NCBI GenBank assembly: GCA_900315105.1 | Contig: OMXX01000072.1 | Coordinates: 1-20,425, forward strand | DNA length: 20,425 nucleotides | Origin: an uncultured Prevotellaceae bacterium | Lineage (GTDB): Bacteria > Bacteroidota > Bacteroidia > Bacteroidales > Bacteroidaceae | Reading direction: 5' to 3' | Shown: in pieces, positions 6,196 to 14,825 of the stretch | How the letters are laid out: every line of letters starts with the position of its first letter | Numbering within the stretch: position 1 is the stretch's first letter | Program-made: the position numbers and the translations under genes | The notes under the pieces: model-generated | Told to the model about the DNA's origin: nothing | Databases searched by the model: none | The model's input: only the letters and a program-made list of their open reading frames with translations

Positions 6196-7413
6196 ATGAG
6201 AAAGAAATATACTTTTATCGATTTATTCGCAGGTTGTGGGGGACTCTCAGAAGGCTTCTACAGACAAGGGTTCCATGCTTTGGCTCATGTTGAAATTAAC
6301 CACTTCGCTTGCGAATCTTTACGTGAGCGGATGAAATATTATGGTTACAAAGACATAGACAAAGCCGTAATAGAGACAGATATCACAAGAGAAGATATAG
6401 TGGATGAGATTAGGAAAAGGTGTAATACCGATAATGTTGACTTAATTATCGGAGGACCACCATGTCAAAGCTTTTCGTCCGCAGGACGTGCTAGAGATGA
6501 GCACGGTATGAAAAATGACCCACGAAATTATCTGTTCGAAAGCTATGTCAAAATACTTAACGCAATACGTCCTAAATTCTTCGTATTTGAGAATGTAACT
6601 GGACTTTTAACAGCTCGCTTGAAAGGTAAAAGACATATCTTTACGGTATTAGGTGAACTCGGGAAAGAATATAAAGTCTACAATGGAAATCCATCAGACA
6701 TGGTGTTTAACACCGTTAACTATGGAGTGCCACAAATTCGCAAGCGTGTTATAATCTTAGGTGTAAGAAAAGACATTGACTTAGAGCCTGCGGATTTGTA
6801 TAAAGGTATTGTCAAGACGAATTGGGACAGTGACATGTCAGAATCCGAAAGGAAAGGATTGCAACCTCCTGTAACAGTTCGTGACGCGATTGGAGATTTG
6901 CCTCCAGTTCCTAATGGAGGAGGATCCAATATGATGGAGTTTAAACCTAAAGCAATGAATTCTTTCGTCCAAAAGATCCGTTCCAAGGACGATGAGACAT
7001 TGTTATATCACGTTACAAGAAAGAACAATGACAAGGACAAAGAGCGGTATAAAGTGATGGCACAAAACCATTGGACTTTTTTGGAAATGTTAGAAAAGCG
7101 CCCTGACCTAAGACATGAGAAGGCAAGGGTCTTTCCAAATAGTTATACGGTTCAGTGGTGGGACCAACCGTCAAAGACAATAATAGCACATCTCTATAAG
7201 GATGGAAACTTGTTCATACACCCCGACTGGAAGCAAGATAGGTCTATAACTGTTAGAGAAGCTGCAAGACTGATGTCTTTCCCTGATGATTTTGTCATAT
7301 GTGGGTCAAGGACTGAACAGTTTAAGCAAATTGGAAATGCAGTACCTCCGCTTTTTGCAGAGGCAATAGCAAAATGCATGAAAAAAGAATTAAACAAAGT
7401 AGATAAACTATGA
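6196..7413 (+). CDS. DNA (cytosine-5-)-methyltransferase 1 (405 aa)
   Basis: The enzyme transfers a methyl group from SAM to C5 of cytosine in a specific DNA target. Conserved motifs are in order: I FIDLFAGCGGLSEGF (7-21, SAM loop), IV GGPPCQSFSS with catalytic Cys90, VI FENV (131-134), VIII QIRKRVI (180-186), the target-recognition region about 190-330, IX REAARLMSFPDDF (354-366) and X QIGNAVPP (378-385). All are intact, and the length is normal for a single-target enzyme. Its last codons overlap the next methylase (ATGA at 7410-7413), implying translational coupling. Two m5C methylases side by side are typical of systems with an asymmetric target, where each enzyme modifies one strand, as in LlaJI and BsuMI. 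The target itself cannot be read from the sequence. Confidence 0.95.
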   Translation: MRKKYTFIDLFAGCGGLSEGFYRQGFHALAHVEINHFACESLRERMKYYGYKDIDKAVIETDITREDIVDEIRKRCNTDNVDLIIGGPPCQSFSSAGRARDEHGMKNDPRNYLFESYVKILNAIRPKFFVFENVTGLLTARLKGKRHIFTVLGELGKEYKVYNGNPSDMVFNTVNYGVPQIRKRVIILGVRKDIDLEPADLYKGIVKTNWDSDMSESERKGLQPPVTVRDAIGDLPPVPNGGGSNMMEFKPKAMNSFVQKIRSKDDETLLYHVTRKNNDKDKERYKVMAQNHWTFLEMLEKRPDLRHEKARVFPNSYTVQWWDQPSKTIIAHLYKDGNLFIHPDWKQDRSITVREAARLMSFPDDFVICGSRTEQFKQIGNAVPPLFAEAIAKCMKKELNKVDKL

Positions 7414-8927
7414 TATTCAAGCCAGTATCAAGCCTGACAAAGGAAGAAAAGGCTTTTTTTATCGAGAAAGTCGGCGTATATACCCGGCTACTTGAACTCC
7501 ATGCCAATAGTAAGGGGGATAGCTTTACTATGGATGGAACTATAGATAAAAGTGTTCTGACCGAATTGATGAATATCGGAGTTATATCTACCGAAGAAGA
7601 AGTTCATGCTTTAAGAAAAGTTCTTGGAGAAGACAAGTACGATGGTTTCATCTCTGCTGTAATATATTTCCTAAATCATAAGGAAGAGACAGAGCCAATT
7701 GTCTTCAGATTACGCAATAAGTCAAGAAAAGTTCTTCAAGAAACATCTGAACAACGTCCAGCCATAAATGTGGCTGATTTCTTTTGTGGTGCAGGCGGAT
7801 TAAGCTTAGGCTTTAGTAAAGCAGGATATAGAATCGTTTTCGCAAACGACTTTCAGAAAATATGTACAGAAACATACATCTATAATCATCCAGAAATACC
7901 TTCGAGTAAGGTGTTCACAGGTGACATTAAAGACATAATTGTAGATATCAAAGATTATGTCAAAGACGATGTCGATATGGTTATTGGTGGTCCGCCATGC
8001 CAGTCCTTTAGTTCTGCGAATCAAAGGCGCGTGATAGATGACCCAAGAAACATACTTTACAAATATTACATAGAGGCAGTCAGACAGTTATGTCCCAAGT
8101 TCGTACTTATGGAAAACGTAAAGGGCATGCTGAAAGTTGCTAATCAAGTTGTGGAGGATTATCATAGAATCCGCGCGTTTAAGGATGGAAAAGAATATAC
8201 TTATAATGTGTCATATAGGTTATTTAATTCTGTAAACTTTGGGGTCGCTCAAAGCAGGGAACGTTTAATCTATCTTGCAGTACGCGATGATATTGAGAAG
8301 AGAAATGGCATAACACCAGAATCCTTATTTGAAGAAATTGAAGACTCCTGTAAAGGGAACACAGTTTTCAATTTGCAATCTGCACTTGAGTTCATTAAGC
8401 CCTTAGAAGCTCCAAGAGTAAAGGGGCAAACTGAAGTTAATGATGAGAGAACTGGAATGAAAATCGATCTCAATCATTATGATAGTTGTGGGAATGAGTA
8501 TCTAAAATCAATCAACGATGGCAAGCAGATGGAATTCGTATTCAATCACAAAGCCAGGTATTGCAGTGATGTAAATTATGAAATATTCAAAAGACTCGGA
8601 CAAGGAGAAGACTCGACAAATCCCAAGATTGCCGATATAATGCCATATTCAAGGCGTAATGGTATTTTTAAGGACAAATATTATAAATTGATTGCGGATA
8701 GACCATGCCGTACAATAACAGCTCATCTGAAAATGGATTGTTTGTCCCACATACATCCGTATCAGATAAGAAGTATTACGCCTCGTGAGGCCGCTCGAAT
8801 ACAGTCCTTCCCAGACGATTATCTTTTCTTGGGTGCGTATCTGAAAACATATATGGAAATAGGTAATGCCGTACCAGTTTTAATGGCAGAACAAATTTCA
8901 AGAGTTATTAAGAAACACTTTGATTAG
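7410..8927 (+). CDS. DNA (cytosine-5-)-methyltransferase 2 with N-terminal extension (505 aa)
   Basis: A second m5C methylase: motif I NVADFFCGAGGLSLGF (120-135), motif IV GGPPCQSFSSA with catalytic Cys197, VI MENVKG (234-239), VIII QSRERLIYL (281-289), a target-recognition region from about 295 to 440, IX REAARIQSFPDDY, and X EIGNAVPVLMAEQI near the end. It is unlike methylase 1 outside the motifs, so it should have its own target or strand. Before motif I lies an extension of about 115 residues, mostly helical by composition (LTKEEKAFFIEKVGVYTRLL, EEEVHALRKVLGEDKYDGF), that ordinary m5C methylases lack. It may bind DNA or contact the restriction subunits; this is a guess. The start overlaps the stop of methylase 1, and the next gene begins 2 nt after this stop. 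Confidence 0.95.
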   Translation: MIFKPVSSLTKEEKAFFIEKVGVYTRLLELHANSKGDSFTMDGTIDKSVLTELMNIGVISTEEEVHALRKVLGEDKYDGFISAVIYFLNHKEETEPIVFRLRNKSRKVLQETSEQRPAINVADFFCGAGGLSLGFSKAGYRIVFANDFQKICTETYIYNHPEIPSSKVFTGDIKDIIVDIKDYVKDDVDMVIGGPPCQSFSSANQRRVIDDPRNILYKYYIEAVRQLCPKFVLMENVKGMLKVANQVVEDYHRIRAFKDGKEYTYNVSYRLFNSVNFGVAQSRERLIYLAVRDDIEKRNGITPESLFEEIEDSCKGNTVFNLQSALEFIKPLEAPRVKGQTEVNDERTGMKIDLNHYDSCGNEYLKSINDGKQMEFVFNHKARYCSDVNYEIFKRLGQGEDSTNPKIADIMPYSRRNGIFKDKYYKLIADRPCRTITAHLKMDCLSHIHPYQIRSITPREAARIQSFPDDYLFLGAYLKTYMEIGNAVPVLMAEQISRVIKKHFD

Positions 8928-8929
8928 AA

Positions 8930-9571
8930 ATGAGAGTACTCGAATATATACATCGTCCAAACAAAACGGAGGTAGGAGTAGGTACAAATACGAACGACTC
9001 CTATCTAAAGCTGGCTCCTGCTATTGAGACTTCTCCCATATTTACAATGAATACTGAGGAGTTTTTTTATAACGCGGAATATCACAGAAATTGTCTTTTT
9101 AAAGCTGTCAAATATACAAGTGGCGGCAAAGAATACCGTCTGACGAAGCTGGGAGCCGTCAAATCCTCCATAAAAATTGAATGTGGAGATGAAATGATAT
9201 TTAGGCGAATTGAAACTGGAGAAGAAACTATTAAACAGTTAGACGTCATTCATTACAATAAAACGATGGCATATTCGTCTTCAAAAGGTAAATACACACT
9301 AGTTTATCCAGAAAGGCTGCCAAACTGGAATGTAGAAGGTACTTCTTTTTATGCTATCTTTAAAGGTACGCAATGTGAAATTGTTATCTCTTTTCTTGAA
9401 AATAGGCACAAGAGGAGTGATTCACCTGACGAGACAGCACTATATAGTATTACAATAGGTGAAAATATTTTCAATGGAAGTACCTTATATATTAACTTGG
9501 AAGGCTCCATGCCTATATTGGAAGAGAAAAGCAAGTGGCAGCTCAATGAATTTAAAATCGATACAAAATGA
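8930..9571 (+). CDS. Unrecognised protein, possible B3/EcoRII-N-like DNA reader (213 aa)
   Basis: No firm family. The N-terminal stretch (NKTEVGVGTNTNDSYLKL, residues about 11-28) and a later GGKEYRLTKLGAVKS (65-79) recall the EcoRII N-terminal/B3-type pseudobarrel used for sequence recognition by EcoRII, BfiI and the N-terminus of Helicobacter LlaJI.R1. The rest is beta-rich and ends hydrophilic. No PD-(D/E)XK or HNH signature is apparent, so it is unlikely to be the nuclease. It lies 2 nt after methylase 2 and overlaps the McrB-like gene by 4 nt (ATGA), so it is almost certainly a subunit of the restriction machine. BsuMI also has an additional restriction gene in the same place. If the reading is right, target recognition has been moved off the AAA+ protein onto a separate polypeptide. 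AT-rich like the methylases. Confidence 0.5.
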   Translation: MRVLEYIHRPNKTEVGVGTNTNDSYLKLAPAIETSPIFTMNTEEFFYNAEYHRNCLFKAVKYTSGGKEYRLTKLGAVKSSIKIECGDEMIFRRIETGEETIKQLDVIHYNKTMAYSSSKGKYTLVYPERLPNWNVEGTSFYAIFKGTQCEIVISFLENRHKRSDSPDETALYSITIGENIFNGSTLYINLEGSMPILEEKSKWQLNEFKIDTK

Positions 9572-11127
9572 AATACTATATTTACAAGATGTCAGGTTCT
9601 TCACTAGCCTTGACTTATACTAAGGCGGGTGCAGATTGCCTATGTAATATCAAAAAGGAAGACGGGGAAAGTTTCCCTAGTTATGATATCGATGATATAA
9701 TCATCATATATCTAACTAAGCCCACTGATTCCTGCACAATTGTATTAGAATCCGAAGGCAGCAATTCATTTAGAAAAATCTTGGAGGTCTTTCCGGGAGC
9801 CATGCTTAAAGATATGCCAAAGGATATACAAGAAAGGATAATATCGGATGAAAAGAGTACATGGGAGATTTCTGAGGATCAGTATAAAAAGGTCATATCT
9901 CTCATGATAAGTTCCATAGGGCTCCTTCCTAAAGTACGACAAGAACAAGTAGATCGTAATTCTATACAAAAAATCTACTACGGTGCCCCCGGCACTGGCA
10001 AGTCTCACGCTATCAACACGCTTACATCGACAAAGTCCGTCATCCGTACCACATTTCACCCAGATAGTGATTACTCAACCTTTGTGGGTGCCTATAAACC
10101 GACTACGGAGGAGCAGACGAGATATAATGATTCCGGAGTGCCTGTCACCTATCATGACGGAGACCATAAGGGTGAGCCCATTAAGGATAAGGTTATTGTA
10201 TATGATTTTGTGGAGCAGGCCTTCCTCAAAGCTTATGAGGAAGCATGGAAGAAGTTCTTCGCCAATCCGGATGCACCTGAGGATGAGTACCTTGTTATTG
10301 AGGAAATCAACCGAGGTAACTGTGCGCAGATATTTGGCGACTTATTCCAGTTGCTTGACCGTAACCAATATGGGTATTCTGAATACCCGATTACTGCGGA
10401 TAATGACATCAGCAAGCACTTGAAAGAAGTCTTCGCAAAGGCACAACTCCATTTGGACGACCACGATGTAATCAACCGGATGTATAATCGTGGCGACGGT
10501 GATGTAGCGCAGAAAGTTCTGGATGGCGACATCCTCTTGCTGCCCAAGAACCTCTACATCTGGGCAACGATGAACACCAGTGACCAGAGTCTGTTCCCGA
10601 TAGACTCAGCGTTCAAACGCCGATGGGACTGGAAGTACCAGCCTATTACGAGAGGTATGGACGCTGCTGGTCATGACTTGAACTGGCGGCTGGAGATTGA
10701 TACCGACCATCAATATGACTGGTGGTCAGTAATCAGCAACATCAATTCAAAGATTATCGGCAAGCTCACCAAGTCGGAGGATAAGAAGCTCGGATATTTC
10801 TTCTGCAAGGCAAGCAATGGTGTCATCGACAAAGACATCTTCGTTGAAAAGGTATTGTTCTATCTTTGGAACGAGATTTTGAAAGACTTCGAGCCAAGCC
10901 AGGACTTTCTGAAAGACGAGACCTTGAAGGGAGAAAATGACGGCTACCTCAGCTACGACCTCTTCTATGACACGACGAGCGGAAAAGCCAAGATCATCGG
11001 TGACAGAGTGAACCACCTGCTTGCCAATCTTAAAGTAGAGCCATGGGAAGACAAGGCCGATAAGAATGACCATACGGAGCAAACAATAGAAGACACTGAC
11101 AGCGCACAGGAGAATATTTCAGAGTAA
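9568..11127 (+). CDS. McrB-like AAA+ NTPase of the LlaJI/BsuMI-type restriction complex (519 aa)
   Basis: The motor subunit of an NTP-driven restriction complex: an AAA+ ring that activates a McrC-like nuclease. Residues 1-134 form a private N-terminal domain, beta-rich at first (YYIYKMSGSSLALTYTKAG). The AAA+ core has Walker A GAPGTGKS (139-146), Walker B LVIEEINRGN (242-251), the McrB signature as MNTSDQS (335-341, usually MNTADRS) and Arg pair RRW (351-353). About 60 residues are inserted between Walker B and the signature (ADNDISKHLKEVFAKAQLHL and on), longer than in classical McrB. The C-terminus is acidic. Classical McrB uses GTP; whether this one does cannot be read. GC rises abruptly at about base 9960, exactly between the two domains. 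The next gene starts 5 nt after the stop. Confidence 0.88.
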   Translation: MKYYIYKMSGSSLALTYTKAGADCLCNIKKEDGESFPSYDIDDIIIIYLTKPTDSCTIVLESEGSNSFRKILEVFPGAMLKDMPKDIQERIISDEKSTWEISEDQYKKVISLMISSIGLLPKVRQEQVDRNSIQKIYYGAPGTGKSHAINTLTSTKSVIRTTFHPDSDYSTFVGAYKPTTEEQTRYNDSGVPVTYHDGDHKGEPIKDKVIVYDFVEQAFLKAYEEAWKKFFANPDAPEDEYLVIEEINRGNCAQIFGDLFQLLDRNQYGYSEYPITADNDISKHLKEVFAKAQLHLDDHDVINRMYNRGDGDVAQKVLDGDILLLPKNLYIWATMNTSDQSLFPIDSAFKRRWDWKYQPITRGMDAAGHDLNWRLEIDTDHQYDWWSVISNINSKIIGKLTKSEDKKLGYFFCKASNGVIDKDIFVEKVLFYLWNEILKDFEPSQDFLKDETLKGENDGYLSYDLFYDTTSGKAKIIGDRVNHLLANLKVEPWEDKADKNDHTEQTIEDTDSAQENISE

Positions 11128-11132
11128 GGCCG

Positions 11133-13277
11133 ATGAAGCTCATCATAGAGGAACATCCATACGAGAAGAAATACGTACATGACATTCTGAGCGAGATTGA
11201 CGCTTTGGGGAATGCCGATGGTTACGTAAGCATCAACTACGTGGGCTATTTCTATAGCCACGCAGTTCGGGATTGTGTGTTCATTCTTCCCAAGGTGTTA
11301 CTGGAAGATGTCGGCAACGAAGAACGTGTTTTCGGCAAGTACAAGCCGGAGAAAATCATCGACCTAGAAAAAGAAGGCAATCCCATGACGGATGAAGAAA
11401 AGAACTTCATCTATGAGTTTGCCGTGTGGATATATCGGGCTATTACCGTGTACCACAATGACAAGAACACCGATTCTTCCATTGTCTATCACCAGACGAT
11501 ATTGGAGGTTAACAAAGGCCAGCGGCATCTGAGCAACACTTTTCTTGACATCATCTTGTCGCTCATTGACTTCAACCGGGAGAACCAAAACTTCTTCTTC
11601 TATATTCTGAGGAACATACATTCGGGACTGAACAAAATCAACTGGACGCGTACCATTGCCCACTCAACGGCTATCGTCCAAAAGAATGTGCCCATCTATA
11701 TCAACCCCGTCAACAAGAAACGGCAGATTAACTTCGACGAGGAATTGCTCATCATCTTCTTCTCCATACTGAACTACATCAATGGTCATTATGGATTTGA
11801 CACACCCATCAATTGCAACTTTCCACTCATAACTGGTGAAAAGTTCAAGGCCTATCTTAACGGACTCGGAGTCATACGTCTCCGGCAGATTAAATACAAG
11901 TATTTCTCTGACAAGTCATTGTATCTTTGGGAACTTTGCTTTGCGTTCTTCGACAGAGCGAAGAAGGTCGTCGTGGAGACAGGGCAGAAAGACTACCTGT
12001 TGGTCAAGAACTTCAACATCGTTTTTGAAGCAATGATTGACGAACTGGTCGGCGAGCCGCGTGACACGATACCGAGCGGACTGAAAGACCAGGACGACGG
12101 CAAGCGCATCGACCACCTTTATTCGTATAAGGGTCTGATGAACTATGACGAGGACAAGCCCGTCTATTATATCGGCGACTCGAAGTATTACAAGCGCAAC
12201 AACCCTGTCGGCAAGAATTCTGTGTACAAGCAGTTTACCTACGCCCGCAATGTCATACAGTGGAACCTGAACTTGTTCATGAGTGATGCCGAGGACGAAG
12301 ATATAGCCAACGACAAGAAGAACTTTGGCCATATAGCTAAGCTGCGTGATGACGAGACAGAAGGATACAACATCATCCCCAATTTCTTCATCAGTGCTAC
12401 GATGGCCAAAGACCTGAACTATTCCTGGGATGGCATAGACAGAACAGAGAAGAGGCGTGACCGTTTCACGTCGAGCCAGTTTCAGAATAGACTCTTCGAC
12501 CGTGACACCTTGTTGGTATGCCATTACGACGTTAACTTCCTCTACGTTCTTGCCCTCTACGCAAAGGATGACTCCTCGGAGAAAAGGGCGTGGAAAGAAA
12601 AAGTACGCAAGCTCTTCCGAGAGGAGATACAGAATGTGCTGAAGGAAAAATATACTTTCTACGCAATGGAGGCTCATCCACATATCGACGGTCATAAGTA
12701 TCTGTCCGAGCACTTCCAGAATCTTCTCGGGAAGGTCTATAAGCCATTCGATGCGCACAGCACAATCTTGTCTTTGGCTTTAGATTCAGACGAGAAGTTC
12801 AAGCAGGAGAACTCCATGTTGGTAGAACAACTGAAAGAGTACTTCTATGTAGAAGAATGTCCCCTTGGCAGTGACCCCGTTGCCGCCATTGAGACGGCAA
12901 AAATGAAAAATCCGGCTGCTAAGGTGATGACGGCCGATGCTGACCAAGAGAATATCCTTATCATTAAGGCGAAGGATAAACCGGAAGCACGGCGATTTAT
13001 GGTTGGTTTTGACAAAGGAGATTACGAGTTGCTGAATCCGCCCACTCTCGATTTGTTCAAGATAAAATATGTAATGCCCATCTTCAACGAGGGTGTCAGA
13101 GACTACTACGAAGTCGGAGGCAGCAGCTTTGAAATCAAGGACAACCAGCCAGCCATCGTCTTCCACTTCATCGCAAAGCATACCATCGGCAGTTTCCATC
13201 CGCTACCCAACAACAGGCTGGAAGAGTACTCTGTCATGTCGCTGAGCGAAGTTATGGACTACATACAAGAGTATTAA
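11133..13277 (+). CDS. LlaJI/McrC-like restriction nuclease subunit (714 aa)
   Basis: The nuclease partner of the preceding AAA+ protein. The central region shows a PD-(D/E)XK site: Glu299 in NIVFEAMIDELVG, Asp327 in KRIDHLYSY, then YYIGDSKYYK with Asp349 and Lys351, followed by KQFTYARN (366-373), the conserved Gln helix of this fold. The D-x-K-Y-Y plus K/Q-Q-x-x-Y-A layout is that of LlaJI-family restriction endonucleases and McrC. Residues 1-290 would be the part that docks on the AAA+ ring. Some 230 residues follow the nuclease domain (from about 480) that I cannot assign; they make the protein twice as long as McrC (about 350). It might carry an extra specificity or regulatory domain. 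It is 5 nt after its partner and 32 nt before the second McrB gene. GC is near 48%, unlike the methylases. Confidence 0.8.
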   Translation: MKLIIEEHPYEKKYVHDILSEIDALGNADGYVSINYVGYFYSHAVRDCVFILPKVLLEDVGNEERVFGKYKPEKIIDLEKEGNPMTDEEKNFIYEFAVWIYRAITVYHNDKNTDSSIVYHQTILEVNKGQRHLSNTFLDIILSLIDFNRENQNFFFYILRNIHSGLNKINWTRTIAHSTAIVQKNVPIYINPVNKKRQINFDEELLIIFFSILNYINGHYGFDTPINCNFPLITGEKFKAYLNGLGVIRLRQIKYKYFSDKSLYLWELCFAFFDRAKKVVVETGQKDYLLVKNFNIVFEAMIDELVGEPRDTIPSGLKDQDDGKRIDHLYSYKGLMNYDEDKPVYYIGDSKYYKRNNPVGKNSVYKQFTYARNVIQWNLNLFMSDAEDEDIANDKKNFGHIAKLRDDETEGYNIIPNFFISATMAKDLNYSWDGIDRTEKRRDRFTSSQFQNRLFDRDTLLVCHYDVNFLYVLALYAKDDSSEKRAWKEKVRKLFREEIQNVLKEKYTFYAMEAHPHIDGHKYLSEHFQNLLGKVYKPFDAHSTILSLALDSDEKFKQENSMLVEQLKEYFYVEECPLGSDPVAAIETAKMKNPAAKVMTADADQENILIIKAKDKPEARRFMVGFDKGDYELLNPPTLDLFKIKYVMPIFNEGVRDYYEVGGSSFEIKDNQPAIVFHFIAKHTIGSFHPLPNNRLEEYSVMSLSEVMDYIQEY

Positions 13278-13309
13278 TTTAATCATACGTAAGAAGAAAG
13301 GAATAATAT

Positions 13310-14824
13310 ATGACACGTCACGAACTCTACAAGACTTTTCAGCGTGTATTTCCTATTGACAAGCTGAAGGACATGAAGTTGGAGGAATACACAAATGTCA
13401 ACGACAAGAATACATTTTGTTATTGGGTAGAGTCCAGGACAGAAGACTTGGGATCTATCTGGGGTGGTGCCGCATACAAATTTGGCATATTCAAATTTGA
13501 TGTTGTTCCAGAGAAGGAAAACGGCAAATACAAACATGATGATAAGTATTCGTGGAAATCGAATTTGGGGAATACTGCGGAGGAAGCATACGCAAAAGTA
13601 TTAGGCGCAATCTGTAATATAGCCAATTATTCCAAGAATGGCGACTACGACAAGATAGATGCACTAAAAGATATAGTATGGCCGAGCTTTAAGTGGAAAG
13701 TCGCATTTCTCTATTCGGACGAAAAATTATTGCCTATATATAATCGAGAAAAATTTCTTGAACCTTTATCCAAACATTTTGGAATGAAGGACTTTCGGAA
13801 GAAATCGGATTATGAACTTATTAATTCCATTTTAAGCCATAAAGGTGATAAGGACATATACGACTTCTCTGATAATCTATTGGAAATTGTAAAGGGGAAG
13901 GGCACTTCTAAAAACGATATAAATGAAGTTTCAGAAGACGTTGACGTTAAGAATTATGATTTTGATGCAGATCCGGACAAGCCTTTCATTGACAAAGACG
14001 AGTTCCTGCATATTGTAGAACTGCTCAAGCGGTTCAAGAACATCATTCTTCAAGGTGCTCCGGGTGTGGGAAAGACTTTCCTTGCAAGGAAGGTAGCCTA
14101 TCAGATGATGGGTGAGCAAAACGACGCGAATATTGCCATGGTGCAGTTCCACCAGAGCTATAGCTATGAGGACTTCATCCAGGGTATACGTCCGGCAAAG
14201 GACGGATTCGAGGTGAAAAACGGCATCTTCTATGAGTTCTGCCAAAAGGCCTTGGCAGCACCAAAAGAGAAGTTCTTCTTTATCATCGACGAGATCAACC
14301 GCGGCAACATCAGTAAGATATTCGGTGAGTTGATGATGCTCATAGAGCCTGACAAGCGAAAGAGCAAGTATGCCATCTCGCTCACGTACAGCGAAAGCAG
14401 CGACGACACGTTCTATGTACCGGAAAATGTATATATCATTGGCTGCATGAATACCGCCGACCGTTCACTGGCACAGCTGGACTATGCGCTGCGCCGCCGC
14501 TTCTCGTTTTATACCTTGGTGCCTGAGTTCAATCAAGCCTTCAAGGACTTCCTCGCCGAGCATGGACTGCATAAGGAGTTCATCAACACGATATGCCTGC
14601 GGCTCAACAAGGTGAATGACCTGATAGCCAGTGAGGAACTATTAGGGCCAGGCAAGATGATTGGCCACAGCTATTTCACGGATGTGGCCAATATCGCTGA
14701 TGCTGACAAGTGGTGGCAGGACACGCTCGACTATCAAGTGTTGCCCTACCTCAGAGACGTTTGCTTTGACGATGAAGGGCTATACCGTCAGATAGAACGC
14801 ATATTGACAGGTAAAGAAGAGTAA
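13310..14824 (+). CDS. mcrB: Second McrB-like AAA+ NTPase, modification-dependent type (504 aa)
   Basis: The motor of a second McrBC pair. Residues 1-200 are a recognition region with WVESRTEDLGSIWGGAAYKF (39-58), a signature I know from N-termini of other Bacteroidetes McrB-like ATPases, followed by FKWKVAFLYSDEKLLPIYN. The AAA+ core has Walker A GAPGVGKT (249-256), the FHQSYSYEDFIQG strand (280-292), Walker B IIDEINRGN (325-333), the canonical MNTADRS (380-386) and Arg fingers RRR (395-397). This core is much closer to E. coli McrB than the first copy is. The recognition half is AT-rich; from about base 13980 the DNA becomes GC-richer. A purine-rich AAGAAAGGA lies before the ATG. The mcrC gene follows 1 nt after the stop. 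What modified base it reads is unknown. Confidence 0.93.
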   Translation: MTRHELYKTFQRVFPIDKLKDMKLEEYTNVNDKNTFCYWVESRTEDLGSIWGGAAYKFGIFKFDVVPEKENGKYKHDDKYSWKSNLGNTAEEAYAKVLGAICNIANYSKNGDYDKIDALKDIVWPSFKWKVAFLYSDEKLLPIYNREKFLEPLSKHFGMKDFRKKSDYELINSILSHKGDKDIYDFSDNLLEIVKGKGTSKNDINEVSEDVDVKNYDFDADPDKPFIDKDEFLHIVELLKRFKNIILQGAPGVGKTFLARKVAYQMMGEQNDANIAMVQFHQSYSYEDFIQGIRPAKDGFEVKNGIFYEFCQKALAAPKEKFFFIIDEINRGNISKIFGELMMLIEPDKRKSKYAISLTYSESSDDTFYVPENVYIIGCMNTADRSLAQLDYALRRRFSFYTLVPEFNQAFKDFLAEHGLHKEFINTICLRLNKVNDLIASEELLGPGKMIGHSYFTDVANIADADKWWQDTLDYQVLPYLRDVCFDDEGLYRQIERILTGKEE

Positions 14825-14825
14825 C

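Noticed and set aside
11916..12758. Long open frame (280 codons) on the minus strand
   Set aside because: It lies wholly inside the LlaJI-like nuclease gene, which has catalytic motifs and operon context. The antisense product is a Val/Leu-rich shadow without motifs.
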